64,000 nt of DNA from Pseudonocardia cypriaca (GTDB taxonomy: Bacteria > Actinomycetota > Actinomycetes > Mycobacteriales > Pseudonocardiaceae): assembly GCF_006717045.1 (NCBI RefSeq), contig NZ_VFPH01000001.1, forward strand, positions 2,604,001 to 2,668,000, written 5' to 3'. A program made the translations under genes and the position numbers. Below the pieces are notes generated by a model that saw only the letters and a program-made list of their open reading frames with translations, ran no database searches and was not told the DNA's origin. Positions 26,101 to 34,366 of the stretch are shown here, one piece after another. Numbering within the stretch: position 1 is the stretch's first letter; the number at the start of each line of letters is the position of its first letter.

Positions 26101-26276
26101 CGGCCGACCCGATGTCCTACGAGCCGCTGACCCCGACGGTCTACCTCGACCGAGCCGCCGCGGCCCACGGCGACCGCATCGGCGTGATCGACGGGGAGCA
26201 GCGGTGGACCTACGCGCAGCTGCACGACCGCAGCGCCCGAGGGCCCCGCGGTCGTGCTATGGCGTGCTGGGAGTGA
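26097..26276 (+). pseudogene. acyl-CoA synthetase (AMP-binding), truncated N-terminal remnant
   Basis: The first about 48 residues (YEPLTPTVYLDRAAAAHGD, then RWTYAQLHDRSAR) match the N-terminus of actinobacterial fatty-acyl/aryl-CoA ligases. Homology stops abruptly at about 26240; a dozen unrelated residues and a stop follow. The ATP-binding and catalytic regions are absent from the window. The start is coupled to the flavin reductase gene, so this was the next enzyme of the operon before a deletion or rearrangement. Confidence 0.75.
26222..26257. repeat. 10-base perfect inverted repeat at the operon breakpoint
   Basis: GCACGACCGC (26222-26231) and GCGGTCGTGC (26248-26257) enclose 16 bases. 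The left arm lies in the acyl-CoA synthetase homology and the right arm just beyond it, touching the stop of the opposite-strand gene. It may act as a two-way terminator or mark the rearrangement junction. Confidence 0.55.
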
Positions 26277-27165
26277 GGTTGACGAGTAGGCCGGGGTGTT
26301 CGGTATCGATGCGCAGCTCGATCGGCCGGGAGTTGTCGACGACGTACTCGGGGGTCGCCACGACGTGCATCACCCCGCCGTCGTTGGCGGCCGCGGAATC
26401 GGCCGGGAAGCAGGACCCGAGGGCCTGGCGGTCGCGGGATGAGATGTTCAGGTCACCCCCCAGCACCAGCGGCGGCGCCCCGTCCCGCGCGCGCCTCTCC
26501 GCGATGACCGTGTCGAGCAGGTACGTGCACTGGCCGACCGTGACCTCCCGATCGGTGTAGGCCAGGTGCGTGGTGCAGACGGCGACTGTCGGGGTGGCGG
26601 CGACGTCCAGGCACAGCCATGCCCGCTCCTCGGGGTCTTCCGGGTCCTGGATCGGGTAGATCCCGCTGTCTGCGGAGGACCCGGGCACCGACGGCCACCG
26701 GGACACGATGCCGATGCCGTACCGCTGGCCGTTGGCGCAGCGGTAGTCGTCGCCGGTGTTCCGGTCACGCGCCGCCTGGAATGCGGACCCGACCGTGCCG
26801 CCGGGCACGGCATTGGCGAGAGCCCGCTCAAGGGTCGGCATGTCGCCGTCACAGACCTCGTTCAGGGTGACCAGGTCGGGCTTCTCGATGCTGATCACCG
26901 AGGCGCCTTCCTCGATCGATCGGCCGTTGGAGAAGCACTGGGCGATGCCGCTGTTGCACAGGTTCAGCTGCAGCACCCGCACCGGCGCGGGCGGCCCGGC
27001 GTCCGCGGGCGTCGTCGGCGAGGATTCGACTGCATTCACTCCGGCCGGCTGCGGCTGGGGTCCCGCCGCGTTCACCCCGGTCGCCATCCCGGTGCACCCG
27101 GCGAGACTCACGATCAGGCAGCTGGTGATCGCCACCCACAGCCCTTGGTACGACCGCCCGGCCAT
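26257..27165 (-). CDS. secreted lipoprotein, endonuclease/exonuclease/phosphatase fold
   Basis: This 302-residue protein has a lipoprotein signal (hydrophobic stretch ending LAGC at about residues 20-23), so it should be anchored outside the membrane. The catalytic part shows LQLNLCNSG, PDLVTLNEVC (the metal-binding Glu), VCTTHLAY and LGGDLN (the G-D-x-N motif), as in DNase I-like EEP enzymes. Possible activities are extracellular nuclease or sphingomyelinase/phosphodiesterase. The usual late SDHxP catalytic His motif is not obvious at the C-terminus, so activity is uncertain. The ATG at 27165 is chosen for its signal peptide. Confidence 0.75.
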   Translation of the reverse strand: MAGRSYQGLWVAITSCLIVSLAGCTGMATGVNAAGPQPQPAGVNAVESSPTTPADAGPPAPVRVLQLNLCNSGIAQCFSNGRSIEEGASVISIEKPDLVTLNEVCDGDMPTLERALANAVPGGTVGSAFQAARDRNTGDDYRCANGQRYGIGIVSRWPSVPGSSADSGIYPIQDPEDPEERAWLCLDVAATPTVAVCTTHLAYTDREVTVGQCTYLLDTVIAERRARDGAPPLVLGGDLNISSRDRQALGSCFPADSAAANDGGVMHVVATPEYVVDNSRPIELRIDTEHPGLLVNLTPSTP

Positions 27166-27911
27166 GCCTGGTCCCCCATCCCGAGTAGCAGTCCGATGCG
27201 GACCCACCGGCTCCTCACCTATCCTCTCGAAACGGGGCTGGCGGTCGCGGGGTTCACCGGTAGCGCGACCGTTCCGCCGGACGTACGGCGCGCTGCGCCG
27301 ACGCTCGTGAGTGGGTAGCCGGTTCGGGTACCTCCAGCAGTCGATTGCGATCAGGACGAGTGGGTCGATCTCACCGTCCTGCGACGCTGTGGCGGGTTGG
27401 ACGAGCGAGTGGATGCGCGGCGGGCGACCCCGCGACGGCTGGCGGCGGTCGGCCGACCAGCGGCAACCGGGTTCGTCCCGGCGTCGGTCAGTGCCGGAGG
27501 TCGATGGCCGACGCAGCTGAGCCAACCGTGGTGGCTGCTGTTGTTCCTGCACGCGCACATCGCCGAGTTGCGACAGGAACGCGCGCTCCACGATCCCCCT
27601 CACCCGGTCCTCATGCACGGACCCGCGACAGCCGAACCGCCCGGCCATCCGATCGAGCAGCCTGTCAGTCTCGGCCTGCCATCGCAGACGTTCTACCCTA
27701 TGGCTCGCGGCCACTGCGTGATCTTCGGATGTTGACGGCGGCGGCAGCTCCAGGAACTACGGTGAGCACGATTCGTACCCTCCCGACCGGCGTAGGCGCG
27801 CCGATCTTCCTTGATCGCCTCAAGATCGCCGGAAGGGTACGCCCCCGGTAATCCAGAGATTCCAATCATTGCTCCCGGAAGGTCATAGGTTCTCAGGCAT
27901 GGACAGAGACG
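27166..27911. other. intergenic region of about 750 bases, no convincing gene
   Basis: An open minus-strand frame runs through here into the lipoprotein gene, but its middle is Arg/Pro noise. About 27560-27700 on the minus strand (AETDRLLDRMAGRFGC, VRGIVERAFLSQL) resembles the small three-helix dimerisation proteins common in actinobacteria and may be a remnant. The last 100 bases become AT-richer and probably hold the promoter of the phosphotransferase gene. Confidence 0.4.
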
Positions 27912-28880
27912 ATGCGACCCACCAAAGATGAGCCGACCGGCAGCGACTGGAGAGAGAGCAGATTCTTCCAACGTCGGCCCTCCACGGATGCTCTCGCCTG
28001 GGCTGCGGCGTCTATAGGCGAGGGCAGTCGCATCGTCGGGCATCGCCGATTGACCGGTGGCGTCAACTCTGCCGTCCATCGCTTGACGGTTGAGCGACAC
28101 GACACACGAACCACTGTGGTATTGCGGCAGTACCCGCCGGGCGAGGCGGCGCTTCGGGCCGCCATGGAGAAGGAAATCGTCAACTTGAACGTGGTGGCAG
28201 GAAGCGGGCTTCCGGTGCCGAGGATTCTGGCGGCTGATGTTGCCGGCGTTGCCACGAAGGGTGCGCCCTCTCTGCTGATGACACGGTTACCTGGCCGCGT
28301 TCACCTGAACCCGGCGGAGCACGGGTCGTGGATAGCGAGGATCGCAGAGTTCGCCGCCCTACTGCATTCCGTCGACCTTCCAGCGCCGACTTTTCGGCCT
28401 TGGACTGACTCGTGGATCGCACCTCTTGGTCGTTTTCGTGTGCCAGACGGCGCGCAGCGGCCTGAAGTGTGGAAGGCAGCCTTCAATGTCATGGAAGCAC
28501 TACCACCTAAGGATGGTGACGTCTTCCTGCACTGCGACTACCTACCTGTCAATCTGCTTTGGTCGCGCGGCAAAATCACGGGACTCACCGACTGGAATGG
28601 AATTCACCGAGGATCTCGTGCCATCGACGTCGGACAGTGTCGGCGATACCTGACTTCACTTTATTCGCCTGATTGGGCCGAGCGACTCCGGTTGCTGTAC
28701 GAATCAATCGCGGGCGTAACTCTCGACCCGTGGTGGGACTTGTACACCCTGCTTCACCATGATGACAACGGACCCAAGTTGATTCGCCGCCAGGTTGCAG
28801 GGCGCCGCCCAGTCGATGTGTCTGGCATGACGGCTCGTGTCGAGGTCGCCGTAGAGAAGGCGCTGCAGCGCCTCGGTTGA
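27912..28880 (+). CDS. APH-family phosphotransferase
   Basis: This 322-residue kinase-fold protein has the catalytic loop HCDYLPVNLLW (H-x-D-x4-N) and the metal-binding Asp in GLTDWNG. The N-terminal lobe has RLTGGVNSAVHRLTV as a glycine-loop analogue and VVLRQYPPG for the ATP Lys/Arg region. The family phosphorylates aminoglycosides, homoserine, choline or other small molecules. Codon use is visibly less GC-biased than in neighbours, suggesting acquisition. An IS701-like fragment lies 90 bases downstream. Substrate unknown. Confidence 0.8.
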   Translation: MRPTKDEPTGSDWRESRFFQRRPSTDALAWAAASIGEGSRIVGHRRLTGGVNSAVHRLTVERHDTRTTVVLRQYPPGEAALRAAMEKEIVNLNVVAGSGLPVPRILAADVAGVATKGAPSLLMTRLPGRVHLNPAEHGSWIARIAEFAALLHSVDLPAPTFRPWTDSWIAPLGRFRVPDGAQRPEVWKAAFNVMEALPPKDGDVFLHCDYLPVNLLWSRGKITGLTDWNGIHRGSRAIDVGQCRRYLTSLYSPDWAERLRLLYESIAGVTLDPWWDLYTLLHHDDNGPKLIRRQVAGRRPVDVSGMTARVEVAVEKALQRLG

Positions 28881-28969
28881 TACTGCAATGGCGGTCCGTG
28901 GGCCATGGGGGTCGGTGGACGCGGCGGCGGTAGTGGTTGGCGCAGACATGGTGCTGCGCTGAAGACGGG

Positions 28970-29281
28970 TTCGCGACCAAGCCGGAACTCGGTGTCGCGA
29001 TGCTCAACCGCGCGTCCTGGGCCGAAGCCCTGACCGGCAGATCGTGGGTGACCGCGGACGAGGCCTACGGCCAGAACCCCGCCTTCCGGGACTGGATGAC
29101 CGCACGGGAGATCCGGTTCGTGCTGGCCACCCGCCACGACGACCTGCCGATCAGCCGGGACGGGCAGCACCGGCCGGCGAAGGTGCTGGCCACCATCGCC
29201 GGCGTCGGACCCGACGGTCAGGCCGGCGTGGGCTGGGAACGACGATCGATCGGACCGGGGAGATCGACTCGCAACACTTAG
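28970..29281 (+). mobile_element. IS701-like transposase fragment
   Basis: The translation FATKPELGVAMLNRA, SWVTADEAYGQNPAFRDWM and IRFVLATRHDD matches the central DDE region of IS701-family transposases, including the Asp of TADEAYG. The N-terminal third and the region after VGWERRS are missing, and no terminal inverted repeats were found. It is an inactive scar that marks past insertion activity beside the low-GC phosphotransferase gene. Confidence 0.7.
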
Positions 29282-29332
29282 GGGTTGACCTAAGTGATGT
29301 CCGGCCCGCACACTTAGGCGTGTGCCTAAGCG
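29275..29332. promoter_or_regulatory. tandem operators CACTTAGG-N6-CCTAAGTG of the ArsR/SRPBCC pair
   Basis: A perfect 8-base inverted repeat lies at 29275-29296 and a near copy (CACTTAGG-N6-CCTAAGCG) at 29311-29332, with starts 36 bases apart. A TTGACC -35-like element sits inside the first. The second covers the GTG at 29322, so the regulator gene may actually begin at ATG 29334. This is the expected layout for autoregulation by an ArsR-type repressor. Confidence 0.7.
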
Positions 29333-29666
29333 AATGGGCGAGGCGGTGGATCTGGGCGGCGTGTTCCACGCGCTGTCGGACCCCACCCGTCGCCGGGTCG
29401 TCGAACGCCTCGGGCAGGGGCCCGCGACGACCAGCGACCTGGCCCGCTCTTTCGACATGGCGCTGCCGTCGTTCACCCAGCACCTGGGCGTCCTGGAGCG
29501 CTCCGGCCTGGTGACGTCGGAGAAGAAGGGGCGCGTGCGGACCTATCGGCTTGCGCCCCAGCCGCTCGAGGACATGGCGTCCTGGCTCGCTGCCCAGCGC
29601 GCCCTGTGGACCCGGCGCCTCGACCAACTCGATGCTTTTCTCTACGACCTGAAGGAGCAGCAATGA
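29322..29666 (+). CDS. ArsR-family winged-helix regulator
   Basis: This roughly 110-residue repressor shows FHALSDPTRRRVVERL, the recognition region FDMALPSFTQHLGVLERSGL and the wing VRTYRLAP. It has no metal-binding Cys pairs, fitting the non-metal subgroup that sits in front of SRPBCC/AHSA1 genes. GTG 29322 and ATG 29334 are both in frame; neither has a good ribosome site, so a leaderless transcript is possible. The stop overlaps the next ATG by 4 bases. It probably represses itself and the SRPBCC gene. Confidence 0.9.
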   Translation: MPKRMGEAVDLGGVFHALSDPTRRRVVERLGQGPATTSDLARSFDMALPSFTQHLGVLERSGLVTSEKKGRVRTYRLAPQPLEDMASWLAAQRALWTRRLDQLDAFLYDLKEQQ

Positions 29667-30148
29667 CCGTCTACACCGTCGACCCCGAGCTCGACCTCGT
29701 GCTGGAGCGCAACGTCGACGTCGCACCCGAGCTGGTCTGGCGGGCCTGGACCACTCCCGAGCTGCTCGTGCAGTGGTTCGCCCCGAAGCCCTGGACCACC
29801 ACGTCCTGCGAGATGGACCTGCAGCCTGGTGGCAGGTGCAACACCACCATGCGCTCGCCCGAGGGCGACGAGTACCCGAACACGGGCTGCATCCTGGCGG
29901 TCGAGGAGGGAACCCGGCTGGTCTTCACCTCGGCTATGGGCGAAGGCTTCCGCCCGCAGATCGTCGAGGGCGGCTTCCCGTTCACCGCCGTGATCAGCAT
30001 CGAGCCCGACGGCAACGGCGGCACGAAGTACACCGCCACGGCGATCCACGCCGACTCATCGGCGAAGAAGCAGCACGAGGAGATGGGCTTCATCGAGGGC
30101 TGGGGCGCGGCGCTGGACCAGCTGGTCGAGGTCGCGAAGTCCCTCTAG
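29663..30148 (+). CDS. SRPBCC/AHSA1-like ligand-binding protein
   Basis: This 161-residue START-like helix-grip protein has VWRAWTTPELLVQWFAPKPW at the N-terminus, VFTSAMGEGF in the sheet and the final long helix MGFIEGWGAALDQLVEVA. These match the AHSA1/activator-of-Hsp90-like family. Such proteins bind hydrophobic small molecules, and no enzymatic activity is established for this subgroup. It is translationally coupled to the ArsR-type regulator, which is a common actinobacterial pair. Confidence 0.88.
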   Translation: MTVYTVDPELDLVLERNVDVAPELVWRAWTTPELLVQWFAPKPWTTTSCEMDLQPGGRCNTTMRSPEGDEYPNTGCILAVEEGTRLVFTSAMGEGFRPQIVEGGFPFTAVISIEPDGNGGTKYTATAIHADSSAKKQHEEMGFIEGWGAALDQLVEVAKSL

Positions 30149-30593
30149 CGCTCCGGTCGCGGTCGCGGAGACCATGATCAGCGGTTGGGTGCACGGGCGG
30201 CCACATGGAGGCTGTTGCCCAAGTGCGTGTGTGCCTGGCGCGAGGGCACCGGTGTGCCGGTCGAACCGCCGCGGGTCAGCGAGCGTACCCGTGCACGGCT
30301 CCCTCGCCGATTGCGCTGTAGCCAAAGCGCAGGTGAGGGCGGCGTTCTTCCTGCGCATTTCCCGGGACCGCATCGGCGACGGGCTCGGCGTCGAGTAGGG
30401 CCGCGCGGTGCCTGTGGGCGAGTCACCCAGGTCCTGGCCGAGCAGGACGAGATCCGCCTCGTGCGACGGGCATTGTTGGCGATGGCGAGCGGGATGGAAC
30501 CCAGCTAGCTGCGCGCGCTGTCTTGCCGTGGATCAGCCTTCAGTGCTGGTGGAGCGAGCCGCGATTCTGCTAGGGGAGTCAGTCCTCCGGTGG
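30149..30593. other. intergenic region, no intact gene recognised
   Basis: Frames are short. Plus-strand pieces such as RAAFFLRISRDRIGDGLG (about 30330-30398) and AEQDEIRLVRRALLAMAS (about 30440-30490) look protein-like but lack starts and family resemblance. They may be remnants of one decayed gene. Confidence 0.35.
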
Positions 30594-30775
30594 CTAGCTC
30601 TCGGTCTCGACGATGGGGCGCCGTCGGCCGCTCGCTGGACCGACTCGCAGCCCTTCAGCGCGGCTGCTCTGGTCTCGTAGGCCTCGCCCGTCGCGACGAC
30701 CTGACCGTTTGACGCCTTTGGTCGGAAGCGGTATTTGCCGGCGCGGTCCTTGTACACCTCGAACTTGCCCGCCAT
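30594..30775 (-). pseudogene. YegP/DUF1508-like small protein with a 3' frameshift
   Basis: The first about 50 residues (AGKFEVYKDRAGKYRFR, GQVVATGEAYETRAAALKG) match the YegP/DUF1508 family, which normally ends soon after AADGA. Here the frame then runs on into unrelated sequence. Adding one base in the GGGG run at about 30615-30618 gives the normal short ending and a TAG at 30594. A good GGAGG ribosome site precedes the ATG at 30775. The function of the family is unknown. The gene is either recently broken or affected by an assembly error. Confidence 0.7.
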
Positions 30776-31061
30776 GCGTGGCCCTCCAGGTGAGAGGTGA
30801 TCAAAGTCTGGCTGAGAGTGTCGACCGCGATCTCGGGGAGCACCCCTCGAACGGGTGGCCTTGCGGTGTCCGGCGGGGTGGAGGCTCAGCGCCGGCGATG
30901 CTGGTCGGGACCCTGATCTGGGCTGCTGGTTCTCGCTCCGGCTGTCGTTTGCCGGCGATCTAGCTCGTGTCGCCTGCGGTGCTGATCGAGCTGCGGCTTG
31001 AAGCCGCGGCGATCGCCGCATCCGAACCCTTGCGACGGCAGGGCTGGGCCATCATGGATGT

Positions 31062-31853
31062 GTGAAGCCCACGGAGATCGACCCCAGCGTGCCGCAGTCG
31101 GCGCGGATCTGGAACTACTGGCTTGGTGGCAAGGACAACTACGAGGCCGACCGTGCGGCAGGAGATGCCGTCCTGGCCCAGATCCCGGACATCGCCGATG
31201 GGGCTCGCGCCGAACGGGCGTTCCTGATCCGAGTCGTCCGGTATCTGGTCGCGGAGTGCGGTATCCGCCAGTTCCTCGATGTCGGCACCGGGTTGCCCAC
31301 GTTGAACAACACCCACGAGGTGGCGCAGGCGACGGATCCGTCGTGCCGCGTCGTCTATGTCGACAACGACCCGCTCGTTATGGCGCACGCTCGCGCTCTG
31401 CTCAAGGGCACCCCGGAAGGTGCTACCGCCTACCTGCAGGCCGACCTGCGTGAGCCCGACGCGGTCCTCGACGCGGCGAAATCCACGTTGAGCTTTGATC
31501 AGCCGGTGGGGCTGATGCTGCTGGGCGTGGTGAACCACATCGTGGACGACGAGGAGGCGTACGGGAGTGTGGCGCGGCTGGTCTCGGCATTGGCCCCTGG
31601 CAGCATGATGGTGCTGACCCACTCCACCGCGGAGGTCCACGGGGAGCGGATGCTGCGGGTGATGCGGGAGACGACCGAACGGGGCGGCACTCCGATCCGG
31701 GCCCGCGACCGCGCCGAGATCGCCCGATTCTTCGACGGAATGGAGTTGCTGGAGCCAGGGGTGGTCTCCTGCTCACAGTGGCGGCCTGACGGGATCGACG
31801 TCGGCGAGACGCGGGAGGTCTACCTGTTCGGTGGAGTCGGTCGCATCGCCTAA
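31062..31853 (+). CDS. SAM-dependent methyltransferase, DUF574 family
   Basis: This 263-residue protein of the actinobacterial Methyltransf_19/DUF574 group starts with PSVPQSARIWNYWLGGKDNY, the family signature, and continues with the SAM-binding FLDVGTGLPT and YVDNDPLVMAHARALL. The late region ARFFDGMELLEPGVV fits. Such genes are present in many copies in actinomycetes and their substrates are unknown. The start is a GTG. Upstream 30776-31061 holds no gene. Confidence 0.9.
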   Translation: MKPTEIDPSVPQSARIWNYWLGGKDNYEADRAAGDAVLAQIPDIADGARAERAFLIRVVRYLVAECGIRQFLDVGTGLPTLNNTHEVAQATDPSCRVVYVDNDPLVMAHARALLKGTPEGATAYLQADLREPDAVLDAAKSTLSFDQPVGLMLLGVVNHIVDDEEAYGSVARLVSALAPGSMMVLTHSTAEVHGERMLRVMRETTERGGTPIRARDRAEIARFFDGMELLEPGVVSCSQWRPDGIDVGETREVYLFGGVGRIA

Positions 31854-32113
31854 GTGGCAGGCCCTCGCTGCCCGAAGCTCCAACTAGGGGGGCGGACTGC
31901 GCGAGTACGGCCGCGGCGCCACGTCGGAGCCCCTCCTACCGCCGATGGCGCGAGGGGTCATCGGTGTGCCCGAGGTCGATCTGCGGCCGTTGCGGTCGAG
32001 CGGTTCCCGGCGAGGAGCATCAGCCGGCTTTCGTCGCTCGTCGGGCAGAGCGAGGACCAGTAGGCCCTTCAGCGACCGCTGCCCGTTCGCACACCGGCAA
32101 GGAGACCACGTCT

Positions 32114-32569
32114 GTGCTGTCCGCTTCTCTATCGATGTCGACCACCATCGACGCGCCGCCGGCCGTCGTGTGGCGGGTCCTCACCGGCCTCAGCGACTAC
32201 GGCTCCTGGAACCCTTACTACCCCCGAGCGGAGGGAGACCTGGCCGAGGGCGGCACGATCACCCTCCACGCGGCGCTGCCCGGGGGTAGGTCCGGCGTGG
32301 GCAGGTGCCGCATCCGCACTGTGTGCCCGCAAGAGGAGCTCCGGTGGACCTCGCATCTCTTCCTGCCCGGAATCATGGACGCCGACCACCGGTTCCGCCT
32401 GGTCCGTGTCGAGTCCGGTCGCACGCGGCTCGAGCAGGACGAGACGCTCCGAGGGTTGCTCATCCCGGTCGCCGGCAACATCGTCGCGCAGATCCGACAG
32501 GGCTGCGAGGCGATGGCGGAGGCGCTCCGGGCGCGCGCTGAGGAGATCCCGCCGGATGATCTCGGCTGA
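32114..32569 (+). CDS. SRPBCC-family small-molecule-binding protein
   Basis: This 151-residue helix-grip protein has STTIDAPPAVVWRVLTGL, SWNPYYPRAEGDL and the C-terminal helix QIRQGCEAMAEALRAR, the polyketide-cyclase-2/SRPBCC pattern. A GTG at 32114 with an AAGGAG site 7 bases upstream is chosen; the frame stays open further upstream, but the text there is not protein-like. It stands alone between noncoding stretches, so its ligand cannot be inferred. Nothing coding is seen in 31854-32113. Confidence 0.8.
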   Translation: MLSASLSMSTTIDAPPAVVWRVLTGLSDYGSWNPYYPRAEGDLAEGGTITLHAALPGGRSGVGRCRIRTVCPQEELRWTSHLFLPGIMDADHRFRLVRVESGRTRLEQDETLRGLLIPVAGNIVAQIRQGCEAMAEALRARAEEIPPDDLG

Positions 32570-32940
32570 TCGGCACCCGCCACCGGCCGAGGAACGGTGC
32601 GGACATGGCCGGGAGCGGAAGTCGCGCGGACGAGATCGGTGTTCGGGATGGTCCTGGTTTCCAGCTCGGGTCTCATGCCGAATGGGCGGCAACGAGCCTG
32701 ATGGCTTCGAGGGCCGCCCGGTGCCGTCGCATGCGGCCTGAGCAGGGCGGTCGTGCCGGCGCGTCTTGGGACGTGACGTGCGCTCCCAGCCCGATCGCTC
32801 CGGGTTTGCTCCGCCAACCACACTGTGCTCGTGCGTCATCCGGGAGGCTCGGCTGGCCGACGAGGGCGCTGTTGGCCCGATCTCGGATGGATCACCGCGG
32901 GCGCGGCCGAGAAGCACCGTCCTGGCGCCGCGCCGATCGA
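32570..32940. other. intergenic region, nothing recognised
   Basis: No frame on either strand shows family motifs or a credible start with a ribosome site. The 3' ends of the SRPBCC gene and of the convergent membrane-protein gene define its borders. Confidence 0.5.
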
Positions 32941-33322
32941 TCAGGACTCGGCTCGGTGCAGCGACCCCGCGAAGACCCGACCGGTCTTGCGGAAGTAGAA
33001 CGTGTAGAGGCACGCACAGAGTGGCCAGGGCACCAGCAGCGGGAGGTAGTAGATACCGCCCATGCCTGCTGCCGTGGCTGTCCGTGGGTCCGAGCCGAAC
33101 ACGATGGTGCCCCCGGACAGCAACGGGACGTAGCACAGCAGGACCCACACCAGCGCGCCCAGCGTCATGATGACGGAGTTGACCAGCATCTCCTGCCACA
33201 GCGGGGCAGGCCTTACCCGCCCGCCACCGGAGGAAGCCGGCGAAGATGATCCCCTGGGCCAGGAAGTAGACGGCGAAGGGAATGAGGTAGGCGACGAAGG
33301 CCTCCCACCTCGCCGGCGACAT
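32941..33322 (-). pseudogene. small membrane protein split by a frameshift
   Basis: Two frames together encode about 126 residues with three to four membrane helices: AYLIPFAVYFLAQGIIFAGF first, then after a frame change MLVNSVIMTLGALVWVLLCYVPLL, GIYYLPLLVPWPLCACLYTF and a basic end FYFRKTGRV. The frame changes in or beside the GGGG run near 33217; removing one base restores a single protein. It resembles the C-terminal membrane module found behind some actinobacterial alpha/beta hydrolases, but this match is loose. The ATG at 33322 is assumed. Confidence 0.6.
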
Positions 33323-33364
33323 CGGGGAGCGACGTGCAGATGGCACGCAGCCGCTCCAGCGGCG

Positions 33365-34366
33365 TCACGCCGGGACCGCCCGCATGACCGAGTAGGCCGA
33401 ACCGGCTGCCGGGGTGACACCGGTGAGGCGCAGCCCGGCCGCGGTGAGCAGGTCGGTGAACTGCTCCTGCGTGCGCTCCCTCCCGCCGAGGCACACGAGC
33501 ATGTTGAGGTCGCTCATCAGGAGCATGCGCTGGTCGCCGAGCACCTCCGGATCGTCCCGGAGCACCGGTTCCACCAGGTACAGCACCCCGTGGGCAGGCA
33601 TCGCCTCCCGCGCTCGGGAGAGGATCGTGACGCTGCGCTCGTCGTCCCAGTCGTGGATCACGCTCTTCATGACGTACGCGTCCGCGGTGGGAACCGAGAC
33701 GAAGAAGTCGCCGGTCACCACCTCGCACCGCTCGTCGACGATCGCCGTGGCTCCCGACGGCGAGTCGAAGAGGATCCCCCGCAGGTGCGGGTGCGCGTCG
33801 AGGAACGCGGCGAGCAGCGTGCCGTTGCCACCGCCGACGTCGGCGAGCGTGCTGACGCCGGTCAGGTCGCACGCGGCCACGATGCCCGCCGCGGCCATCC
33901 GCGTGCCCTCGGCCATCGCCTCGGTGAAGATCGCGTTCATCGTCGGGTCGTCGGCCATGTGGTCGAACGCGGAGCGGCCCGTGACCTTCTCGAAGGACGG
34001 CTCCCCGGTGCGGACGCTCCACTCCAGCTCACCCCACGCCCGCCAGACGGCGTCGCCGCAGAACAACTGGGCCAGGTTGCCGATGGAGCCGGGTACACCG
34101 GTGCGCAGCAGCTGCCCTCCGGGGGTGAGCGCGTAGGCGCCGTCCGGGGTCCGGGTCGTCAGGTCGAGGCCCGTGGCGGCGCGCAGGAGCCGGGCGAGCG
34201 CGTCGGGATGCGCGCCGGTGCGGGCCGCGAGCGCGTCCACGTCGAGGGAGCCCTCGCCGAGCGCGTCCGGCACACCCAGCCGTGCGAGGGTCTGCACCAC
34301 CTGCGCCGGGAAGAACCCGAAGACCAGCCCGGCCACCCGTTCCCGCACGGCCGCGTCCACGGTCAC
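33365..34366 (-). CDS. O-methyltransferase of the acetylserotonin/hydroxyneurosporene type
   Basis: This 333-residue two-domain methyltransferase has an N-terminal winged dimerisation domain (VVQTLARLGVPDAL, YALTPGGQLLRTG) and a SAM domain with LADVGGGNGTLLAAFL, GDFFVSVPTADAYVMKSVIHDWDDE and the late LYLVEPVL. The H-D-W pair includes the catalytic His used by O-methyltransferases of antibiotic and pigment pathways. The GTG start overlaps the upstream VOC gene by 4 bases. The pair may modify or bind the same small molecule. Confidence 0.88.
   Translation of the reverse strand: MTVDAAVRERVAGLVFGFFPAQVVQTLARLGVPDALGEGSLDVDALAARTGAHPDALARLLRAATGLDLTTRTPDGAYALTPGGQLLRTGVPGSIGNLAQLFCGDAVWRAWGELEWSVRTGEPSFEKVTGRSAFDHMADDPTMNAIFTEAMAEGTRMAAAGIVAACDLTGVSTLADVGGGNGTLLAAFLDAHPHLRGILFDSPSGATAIVDERCEVVTGDFFVSVPTADAYVMKSVIHDWDDERSVTILSRAREAMPAHGVLYLVEPVLRDDPEVLGDQRMLLMSDLNMLVCLGGRERTQEQFTDLLTAAGLRLTGVTPAAGSAYSVMRAVPA

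Noticed and set aside
26257..27714. 485-codon version of the secreted lipoprotein
   Set aside because: The first 180 codons are not protein-like, and a lipoprotein signal begins precisely at the Met at 27165.
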